Shown piece after piece: positions 57,397 to 64,000 of a DNA stretch of 64,000 bases (the stretch's first letter is position 1; the number at the start of each line of letters is the position of its first letter). The stretch comes from DTU013 sp029778665 (lineage in GTDB: Bacteria > Bacillota > Clostridia > Acetivibrionales > DTU013). The translations under genes were made by a program, and so were the position numbers. The stretch covers positions 1 through 64,000 of the forward strand of contig DAOSUL010000006.1 of the NCBI GenBank assembly GCA_035378685.1, in the 5' to 3' direction. The notes under the pieces are model-generated. The model was not told the origin of the DNA. It saw nothing but the letters and a program-made list of their open reading frames with translations, and made no database searches.

Positions 57397-59739
57397 TCAT
57401 AAAATCACTCTGACGCTCATCATTCCTTTGCCGGGTACTATCCTTACTCCTTTATCATCTGCTTCTGCACGGCCTCCTTCGACCGAAACCACTTTTTCCA
57501 TGCCTCTCAGCACGGCAGACCATTGCCTGTCGTGTCCTCCGGCTCCGGCCAAAGCCTCAGCAACTTCCATGCTGATCACGTTCCTGTTTCTCGATATTTT
57601 GAACTCCAGGACTTTCCGCCCGTTGATATCATAAATGTCGGATCCGGCGCAGGCACCGTCCGATAGTTCGAAAATGTGGAACTCCACGCCGTCAGCATAA
57701 TCATAGTCCGGCCTGTCGTCGGCCTTTCCGAACGGTATGACGGAATTGGGCCTTGCAAGCAGCGGCAGGCTCATGTAATCATGCTTCTCGGTCCTCCAGC
57801 TGCCGCCTTCGATTTTTTCACCGCTAATGATGTTGATCCATTTTCCTGCCGGCAAATAGTACTGTACCGTGCTTTCATTATTGAATATAGGCGCCACGAG
57901 CAACGATCCGCCAAGCATGTACTGCCTGTCCAGATACAGGCATGTCGGGTCCTCCGGGAATTCGAGGAACATCGCACGCATCGTCGGTATGCCCCTGTAC
58001 GCCGCTTCACATGCAGTGCTGTATATGTAAGGCATGAGCCTGCATTTGAGCTTCGTGAAGAATCTCAGCACATCCACCGCTTCCTCGTCAAACAGCCATG
58101 GCACCCTGTAGGACTCGTTGCCGTGCAGCCTGCTGTGGGATGAGAGCAGCCCGAAAGCGGTCCAGCGCTTGTAGATATCCGGAGGTGCGGTCCTTTCGAA
58201 TCCGCTTATATCATGGCTCCAGAACCCAAAACCGGACAGGCACAGTGACAGCCCCCCGCGAAGGGTTTCGGCCATCGAATCGTAATTGGCGGAGCAGTCA
58301 CCGCCCCAGTGGACCGGGAATTTCTGGCCGCCGGCAGTGGCTGACCGTGCAAACAGTACAGCTTCATTCCTGCCGCGCTTCTCTTCCAGGACCTCGAACA
58401 CAGACCTGTTGAACAGGTAGGTATAGTAATTGTGCATCAGGACCGGATCGGAACCGTCATGATATACAACATCCGTCGGGATCCTCTCGCCAAAGTCCGT
58501 CTTGAAGCAGTCGACGCCCATGTCCAGCAGCTTCCTGAGTTTGTCCTTGTACCATTCGACGGCATCAGGATTCGTGAAATCGACTATGCCCATGCCCGCC
58601 TGCCACCTGTCCCACTGCCAGACACTGCCGTCAGGCCTTTTGAGCAGGTAACCCTTCTCCATGCCTTCGTCGAACAGCGGTGATTTCTGGGCTATGTACG
58701 GGTTGATCCATACGCATATCCTGAGGCCTCTTTCCTTGAGGCGCTTCAGCATCGCTTCAGGATCCGGGAACACATCCCTGTCCCAGGTGAAGTCGCACCA
58801 CTGGCTTTCCTTCATCCAGAAGCAGTCGAAATGGAATACATGCAGAGGTATGTCCCGCTGCTCCATACCTTCGATGAAGCTGGTCACGGTTGCCTCGTCG
58901 TAACTCGTGGTAAATGACGTGGTCAGCCACAGGCCGAATGACCACGCCGGCGGGAGGGCAGGCCGTCCCGTGAGCAGCGTGTAGTTGGAAAGGACATCTT
59001 TCGGCGTTTCACCGCCTATGACGAAATATTCAAGCATTTCTCCCGGTACGCTGAACTGCACCTTCGACACCGTTTCAGATCCTATCTCATACGAAACCTT
59101 CCCGGTATGGTTGACAAATACTCCGTAGCTCCTGCTTGAGATGTAGAACGGCACGTTCTTGTATGCCTGCTCACTGCTGGTACCGCCGTCCTCGTTCCAG
59201 ATATCCACGACCTGTCCGTTTTTAATGAACGGTGTGAAACGCTCCCCGAGTCCGTATATGTACTCTCCGACACCAAGGTCAAGCTGTTCGCGCATATAAG
59301 CGCCTTCACCGGCCACCGTCAGGTATCCCGTGTTCCTGTGGCCGTTTCCTGTTATCCTTTTGCCGTCATACAGGAAGTCCATGCTCCAGCCGCCGGTTTT
59401 CCGGAGCCTCATGGACAGCCTGCCCGACGTCATGGTTATGTATTCTTCATCCTGTGTTATCACAGGTGAATAGCCTTCTTCCCTGTAAAGTTCAAATTTC
59501 GGGCTTTTGGGCAGTCCACCCTTGAAATGGTACACTTTCACGCTGATCACATCTGCAAACGGCGAAGAGAACTCATATGTCAGCATGGGACCGTCGAGCG
59601 TGTCTCCCCTGTGCCTGACCGGCCTCGTGGCGACATACAGCTTCAGCACGCCGTCACATATCCTGGCATCCCTGATCTCCACGGGAGAAGCCAGGCTAAC
59701 GCCGTCCCTCAGCAGCCAGTAACCGTTGGTGAATTTCAT
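57397..59739 (-). CDS. GH31 alpha-xylosidase (YicI-like)
   Basis: The 780-aa enzyme should release alpha-xylose from xyloglucan oligosaccharides or isoprimeverose. It has the N-terminal beta-sandwich, a catalytic barrel with nucleophile Asp in CFKTDFGERIP and acid/base Asp in HWGGDCSANYDSM, and C-terminal beta domains. The FGERIP context and length match YicI-type xylosidases better than alpha-glucosidases. No signal peptide, so cytosolic. The ATG at 59739 follows GGGAGGTATCTCT. The divergent AraC gene probably controls it. Confidence 0.9.
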   Translation of the reverse strand: MKFTNGYWLLRDGVSLASPVEIRDARICDGVLKLYVATRPVRHRGDTLDGPMLTYEFSSPFADVISVKVYHFKGGLPKSPKFELYREEGYSPVITQDEEYITMTSGRLSMRLRKTGGWSMDFLYDGKRITGNGHRNTGYLTVAGEGAYMREQLDLGVGEYIYGLGERFTPFIKNGQVVDIWNEDGGTSSEQAYKNVPFYISSRSYGVFVNHTGKVSYEIGSETVSKVQFSVPGEMLEYFVIGGETPKDVLSNYTLLTGRPALPPAWSFGLWLTTSFTTSYDEATVTSFIEGMEQRDIPLHVFHFDCFWMKESQWCDFTWDRDVFPDPEAMLKRLKERGLRICVWINPYIAQKSPLFDEGMEKGYLLKRPDGSVWQWDRWQAGMGIVDFTNPDAVEWYKDKLRKLLDMGVDCFKTDFGERIPTDVVYHDGSDPVLMHNYYTYLFNRSVFEVLEEKRGRNEAVLFARSATAGGQKFPVHWGGDCSANYDSMAETLRGGLSLCLSGFGFWSHDISGFERTAPPDIYKRWTAFGLLSSHSRLHGNESYRVPWLFDEEAVDVLRFFTKLKCRLMPYIYSTACEAAYRGIPTMRAMFLEFPEDPTCLYLDRQYMLGGSLLVAPIFNNESTVQYYLPAGKWINIISGEKIEGGSWRTEKHDYMSLPLLARPNSVIPFGKADDRPDYDYADGVEFHIFELSDGACAGSDIYDINGRKVLEFKISRNRNVISMEVAEALAGAGGHDRQWSAVLRGMEKVVSVEGGRAEADDKGVRIVPGKGMMSVRVIL

Positions 59740-59944
59740 AGAGATACCTCCCTTATTCGCTGATATAAACAACATCTGCTATGCCTGTGATGACCGTGAT
59801 CTCTGTTATGTCCGTGATGCCAGCATTGTATGCCGCATTACACAACATGTACCGAACTGAAAGGTTTCCGCATCGTGTCCTGATGATTCCTGCATCATTT
59901 CTGCCGGATCAGGCAGCAGCATGTTGCGGCAATACGACCGCCAT

Positions 59945-59973
59945 AATATAATTTTATTGAAATCGATGCGCAA
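59945..59973 (-). promoter_or_regulatory. Candidate promoter of the GH31 gene
   Basis: Minus-strand TTGCGC (59968-59973), 17-bp spacer, TATATT (59945-59950) in the divergent spacer with the AraC gene. The leader would be about 200 nt. Confidence 0.45.
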
Positions 59974-60026
59974 ATTCTTACTTTATTTTGATAACTCTTA
60001 TCACTATTTTGATACAGGCGGTTCAT

Positions 60027-60914
60027 ATGGATAAATTACTGCTGAAAGAGGACAGGGTCCATGGGGACGTTTCTTTCCCGCTGGGTTCGTATTACATGGA
60101 AATACTGCCGGGTGCCACCGTACTCGACTGCCACTGGCACGAGGAAATGGAGTTCCTGCTGCTGACTTCAGGCAAAGCACAGTTCAGGATAGAAACCGAC
60201 TATTACGATATCAGCGAAGGCGAGTGCATTTTCGTAAACAGCGGAGAACTGCATGCCGGGTTCCAGGCCGACAGGTCTCCCTGCAGTTACAAGGCCCTGG
60301 TTTTCAGTCCATCGCTGCTTTACAGCAGTGCTTTTGATACTGTCAGGACCAATTACGTTGATCCGATAATGAAAAATTCCCTGGTCGTGAAAAGGCATAT
60401 AACGGCGTCTCCCGGCTGGCAGTCCGAGTTGCTGGGCAGGCTGGGAAAGCTGTTCGGATACCTGCAGGATAAACCCCCGGCATACGAACTGCTGGTAAAA
60501 TCGGAACTGTTCGCGATATTCGCGCTGCTGTCAGCCAACGGCACATCCCCGGCAAATGCCGCAGATAGGAGCCAGGACCATTTCAGGCTGGAAAAGCTGA
60601 AATCAGCACTAAAATACATACAGGAAAATTACTACAGGAAGATAAGCACGGTCGACATAGCCGCCAGCGTCGACATGAGCGAAGGCCACTTCTGCAGGAT
60701 ATTCAAGCACTATATGAAGAAAACCCCGGTCGAATACCTTAACTATTACAGGATAACAAGGGCGGCAAGGCTCCTCGAGGGTACGGGGATGAAAGTGCTG
60801 GATGTGGCCATGGAAGTCGGCTTTGACAACCTGAGCTATTTCACCGGCCTGTTCAGGCGCCACATGGGGATGACGCCGTCGAAATACAGGAACATGAGGA
60901 GAGCGAAGGAATGA
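60027..60914 (+). CDS. AraC-family transcriptional regulator
   Basis: The 295-aa regulator has an N-terminal cupin-like sugar-sensing domain (HWHEEMEFLLLTSGKAQFRI) and a C-terminal pair of helix-turn-helix motifs (ISTVDIAASVDMSEGHFCRI and VLDVAMEVGFDNLSYFTGLF). It is divergent from GH31 and convergent with GH94, so it likely responds to a sugar from these pathways. The ATG at 60027 follows AGGCGG; the upstream extension has no site. Confidence 0.92.
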   Translation: MDKLLLKEDRVHGDVSFPLGSYYMEILPGATVLDCHWHEEMEFLLLTSGKAQFRIETDYYDISEGECIFVNSGELHAGFQADRSPCSYKALVFSPSLLYSSAFDTVRTNYVDPIMKNSLVVKRHITASPGWQSELLGRLGKLFGYLQDKPPAYELLVKSELFAIFALLSANGTSPANAADRSQDHFRLEKLKSALKYIQENYYRKISTVDIAASVDMSEGHFCRIFKHYMKKTPVEYLNYYRITRAARLLEGTGMKVLDVAMEVGFDNLSYFTGLFRRHMGMTPSKYRNMRRAKE

Positions 60915-60954
60915 CAATGGGAAAATGCAGCTTACAATGAAAAAGCGCTGGCAC

Positions 60955-60994
60955 AAAAACGGGCCTGCCTGACAGACGTCATCAGGCAGGCCCG
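60955..60994. terminator. Strong terminator between the araC-type and GH94 genes
   Basis: A perfect 13-bp stem (CGGGCCTGCCTGA / TCAGGCAGGCCCG) with a 9-nt loop. On the minus strand it is followed by TTTTTG, ending the GH94 transcript; on the plus strand it lies 40 bp past the regulator stop. Confidence 0.88.
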
Positions 60995-61056
60995 CTATTT
61001 ATACATCGATTACCTTATTCGTACATCGATCACCTTCAAGAGTTTCATCCCGCAAC

Positions 61057-63411
61057 TCACCCAAGCTCGACCACGACTTTTGACCTGCTGCCGGCAGGCT
61101 GCACCGGGATCCTGTCGACCTCTTTGCCGTTGAGGGTGATCCTTTTGACGCCGCGGCAGACGTGATCAGGATTCCTGACTTCGATCTCATACACAGCGCC
61201 ACGGAATATCCTCATGGCCCTGAAACCGTCCCAGGACGACGGGATGCACGGATCGACCACAAGGCAGTCATAGCCGGGCCTGATACCGAGTATGTACTGG
61301 CTGGCCGCCACCATGTTCCATGCGGCAGTCCCGCTCAGCCACGAGTTCCTGCCGATGCCGAACTGAGGATGCTCCTTTCCGAGTATGTTCTGTGCGTAGA
61401 CATAGGGTTCGACTTCAAAGTGGTCCGCATCATCATTGCGCTTTGCAGGCAGGATCTGCTTGTAATACTCGAAAGCCCTGTCGCCGTTGCCCATCATTAT
61501 CTCGGCGATCATGACCCACGGGTTCGTATGGCAGAATATGCCGCCGTTTTCCTTTGCGCCCGGGGGATACGTGGTTATGCCTCCCTTGGTATGGTCATAC
61601 TGCGTATATGCCGGGTACATGGCAACAATGCCATACTTTGTATTAAGGTATTTATTGACCGATTCAAGGCAGAGGCGCGCACGTTCCTCGTCGGCGACGC
61701 CGCCGAGTATCGCCCATGACTGGGAGTTGATGAATATCTTGCCGTATTCGTTCACTTTCGAACCGAGGGGGTTGCTTTCATCGTCGAAGGCCCTCACATA
61801 CCACTCGCCGTCCCAGCAGGTCTCATTGATGGCGTTTTTCATCCGCTCAGACATATCCCTGAACTTTGCGGCGTCCTCGTTCCTGCCGAGGTATTCCGCG
61901 AGTTCCGCCATCTCGTTTGCGGCGCGGCAGAAGAGCATCGACGTGAAGACGCTCTCGGCGACGCCCTTGCCGGTGTCCAGGTTCAGCGTGTCGTTCCAGT
62001 CGGCACGGCCTGCCAGCGCTATGCTGTGCGGCCCTTTCCAGGTATCCGTGAATTCCAGCGCCCTGACCAGGTGTTCCCATACCGTGCCAGCGGTCTGCTT
62101 GTCGTTGTAAAGGACAAGCTGATCCAGGAACGCGAAATCGCCGGTTTCCTTTACATATGCATTTACGGCGAGGATCAGCCACAGGTGGTCGTCGGAGTAC
62201 CAGTCGAACTTCTTTATCGGGGCATCCCCGACCCCGCCTTCCCCGGTCAGCGGGAAGAACAGGTGATAGGCACGCCCGTCGGTGTACTGGCACTGCAGCA
62301 GCTTTATGATAAGGCCCTTTGCTTCTTCCGGTATGGTATGCATGACGCCCAGCGTGTCCTGCGCACTGTCCCTGATGCCCATACCCCTTCCCAGGCCGAG
62401 CTGGTACATAGATACGAACCTTGACCAGTTGAAAGTCGTCTTGCACTGGTACTGGTTCCACATGTTCACAAACAGGTTCATCTCGCGGTCGGGCGTATCG
62501 ACGCGCAGCTTGCTTATGTAGTTGTCCCAGTACTCGTTCAGCCGCCTGAGGGCTGCCTTTGCCCCGGCGGGATCCAGGTAGGCCTGTATCTCTTTCCTTA
62601 TCTCATCCCTGTTGTCGGTATAGCCGAGGATGAACACGATCTCTTTCGTCTCGCCGCGTCCCAGCTCAATTTCGCTGCAGAATGCCCCGACCCCGTTGGT
62701 CCTGTACGATATCGAGTTGGAACATGCTCCCTGCTCGACGGCTATCGGGTTCGACTCGGAGCGGTACTTCCCTATGAAAGTCTCGAGGTTGCAGTCATAG
62801 CTGGAAACCTCCGCGCCGGTAGCGAAGAATGAAGCGCTCCCGCTCACGTAATGCGGGTGCCAGGTGATGATCCCGTCATTATACCGGCACTGGTTGATCT
62901 GCTGGACCCAGTCCACGTTCTGCTGGTCCATTATCGCATCCCAGAAGCAGAACTCGGCATAGCTGAATACCTGGATCTTCTTCGGCACGTTCAACGTGTT
63001 CCTGACCTCAAGGAGCCATATCTCGAAATCCCTGTCATCCGGGACGAAATATGTCACGCTTGCCGCGATCCCCTTATACTCGCCTTCCAGCACCGTATAT
63101 CCCATGCCGTGCCTGCACAGGTAGCTGTCCAGCTTAGTGCCTGAAGGCTGGAACCCGGGGTTCCAGTATTCGCCGGTGGCAGCATCCCTGATGTAAATGT
63201 ACCTTCCCGGCCTGTCCATGGGTATGCTGTTGTAACGGTACCTGGTTATCCTCCTGTTCTGCGGATCCTTGTGGAAGCTGTAGCCTCCTCCCGTCTGCGT
63301 TACGATTCCCCCGTACTTGCCGCTTCCGATATAGTTTATCCACGGTGTCGGCGTATCGGGCCTGGTAATGACGTATTCATTTGCGGCTTCGTCGAAATAG
63401 CCGTACTTCAT
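61057..63411 (-). CDS. GH94 cellobiose phosphorylase
   Basis: The 784-aa enzyme should split cellobiose with phosphate into glucose 1-phosphate and glucose, saving ATP. It starts MKYGYFDEAANEYVITRPDTPTPWINYIG-like, as clostridial cellobiose phosphorylases do, with an N-terminal beta-sandwich, an (alpha/alpha)6 barrel holding the catalytic Asp in RADWNDTLNL, and C-terminal HPQFGIGRNSWLSGTAAW. Other GH94 specificities (cellodextrin, chitobiose) cannot be excluded by eye. The ATG at 63411 lies behind GAGG; upstream codons lack a site. Confidence 0.9.
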   Translation of the reverse strand: MKYGYFDEAANEYVITRPDTPTPWINYIGSGKYGGIVTQTGGGYSFHKDPQNRRITRYRYNSIPMDRPGRYIYIRDAATGEYWNPGFQPSGTKLDSYLCRHGMGYTVLEGEYKGIAASVTYFVPDDRDFEIWLLEVRNTLNVPKKIQVFSYAEFCFWDAIMDQQNVDWVQQINQCRYNDGIITWHPHYVSGSASFFATGAEVSSYDCNLETFIGKYRSESNPIAVEQGACSNSISYRTNGVGAFCSEIELGRGETKEIVFILGYTDNRDEIRKEIQAYLDPAGAKAALRRLNEYWDNYISKLRVDTPDREMNLFVNMWNQYQCKTTFNWSRFVSMYQLGLGRGMGIRDSAQDTLGVMHTIPEEAKGLIIKLLQCQYTDGRAYHLFFPLTGEGGVGDAPIKKFDWYSDDHLWLILAVNAYVKETGDFAFLDQLVLYNDKQTAGTVWEHLVRALEFTDTWKGPHSIALAGRADWNDTLNLDTGKGVAESVFTSMLFCRAANEMAELAEYLGRNEDAAKFRDMSERMKNAINETCWDGEWYVRAFDDESNPLGSKVNEYGKIFINSQSWAILGGVADEERARLCLESVNKYLNTKYGIVAMYPAYTQYDHTKGGITTYPPGAKENGGIFCHTNPWVMIAEIMMGNGDRAFEYYKQILPAKRNDDADHFEVEPYVYAQNILGKEHPQFGIGRNSWLSGTAAWNMVAASQYILGIRPGYDCLVVDPCIPSSWDGFRAMRIFRGAVYEIEVRNPDHVCRGVKRITLNGKEVDRIPVQPAGSRSKVVVELG

Positions 63412-63480
63412 GGCTGCCTCGCCCTCCCTCCATTTATTTGTCCTAAGCGCGATACTGTACAAAGTAATTATATAATACAA

Positions 63481-63509
63481 TTGAAAAACAGAAAATGTTT
63501 CTATATAAT
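63481..63509 (+). promoter_or_regulatory. Sigma-A promoter of the terminal membrane-protein gene
   Basis: TTGAAA (63481-63486), 17-bp spacer, perfect TATAAT (63504-63509), 70 nt upstream of the start codon. Confidence 0.7.
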
Positions 63510-63578
63510 TGAAATGGCAGGAAACCTTGGCATGCAGGTGTTTCAGCCAAATATCAAGTATGTGGGGAGTTGTTGTCC

Positions 63579-63980
63579 ATGAACTCGTATGTCAGCATAA
63601 GCAGGGAACTTCGCAGCTTTTTCAGCACCAACAGGATTCTCAGGTACATATTCCCTCTGGACGTAATAATCATGTTCGCGAGCCTTATCCTGATATTCCT
63701 CAATAATACCGTTGGCGTCAATATCGGGGGGTTCCTCAGCGCGCTGACGTACTGGACATTCATACTCGGGCTGCTGATGACATATGCCAGCCTGAAGGAA
63801 CGCCCTTTATATATAGGTTTGTTCGGATACGGGGCAATCCATCTGATAAGCTTTCTGATATCATTGTTCCGCTACGGGTATTTCAGCTGTTACAGCTTTT
63901 TCAGGTTCGCCGTTTACGCCGGCCTGGGCTGGCTTGTCCTGAGGAAGGTCCTTGCCGGCACGGCTGGCAGAGCAAAATAA
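63579..63980 (+). CDS. Small polytopic membrane protein, unknown function
   Basis: The 133-aa protein has an N-terminal cytoplasmic helix (YVSISRELRSFFSTNRIL) and four hydrophobic segments (about 25-45, 52-70, 77-95 and 103-123). No motif identifies a family. The ATG at 63579 is 9 nt after GGGGAG; an in-frame TTG nine bases earlier is less likely. It has its own promoter and faces away from GH94. Confidence 0.7.
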   Translation: MNSYVSISRELRSFFSTNRILRYIFPLDVIIMFASLILIFLNNTVGVNIGGFLSALTYWTFILGLLMTYASLKERPLYIGLFGYGAIHLISFLISLFRYGYFSCYSFFRFAVYAGLGWLVLRKVLAGTAGRAK

Positions 63981-64000
63981 AACCCGGTCAGCCGGGCGAT

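Overview
The window looks like a draft scaffold from the chromosome of an anaerobic, saccharolytic, low-to-mid-GC Bacillota, most likely class Clostridia. The evidence is the rpmG-secE-nusG-rplK-rplA-rplJ-rplL order with an L10-type leader, a CIRCE-controlled groESL, a HisZ/short-HisG histidine pathway, a long-form hibernation factor behind a sigma-H-like promoter, many TTG/GTG starts behind strong AGGAGG sites, and cellobiose phosphorylase plus GH1 and GH31 enzymes. A 100-N gap shows it is an assembled scaffold, possibly a MAG. No tRNA, rRNA, insertion sequence, prophage or CRISPR array was found.

Layout. 1-3.7 kb: translation/transcription cluster on the minus strand. 4.1-7.6 kb: ilvD-ilvB. 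7.8-11.0 kb: CvpA-like protein, a membrane-anchored DUF5711-like protein and a YkvI-like transporter. 11.1-15.6 kb: a four-gene Gld-type ABC system (ATPase, permease, GldG-like, DUF4340-like) behind a 30-bp near-palindrome. 15.8-22.8 kb: a P2-type Ca2+ ATPase, then an operon of MutS-like membrane ATPase, metallophosphoesterase, small membrane protein and MgtC. 22.9-25.1 kb: groES-groEL. 25.2-33.1 kb: hisZ-G-D-C-B-A-F-IE from one consensus promoter, with no hisH. 33.1-36.95 kb: small Cys protein, PcrA helicase, zinc-ribbon membrane protein. 37.2-38.7 kb: CcdA and a TlpA-type thioredoxin (plus strand). 38.9-41.5 kb: metal ABC importer. 41.8-46.7 kb: transketolase, acyl-ACP thioesterase, assembly gap, O-acetylhomoserine sulfhydrylase with an attenuator-like leader. 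47.1-51.6 kb: ThuA-like protein, a gene remnant between REP-like palindromes, and a GH1-phosphatase-aldo/keto reductase run. 52.1-56.9 kb: two-component system, dihydrolipoyl dehydrogenase, hpf. 57.0-57.3 kb: a dense cluster of DnaA-box-like sites. 57.4-63.4 kb: GH31, AraC regulator and GH94 phosphorylase. 63.6-64.0 kb: a small membrane protein.

How the genes work together. Most are housekeeping. The 50-63 kb part is suited to intracellular breakdown of imported beta-glucosides, xylosides and cellobiose, with cellobiose cleaved phosphorolytically. The less ordinary content is in regulation and architecture: the DnaA-box cluster upstream of a sigma-H-like hpf promoter, leader hairpins before metY, ykvI and rpmG, REP-like palindromes in several intergenic spaces, and unrelated proteins that share expanded low-complexity linkers.
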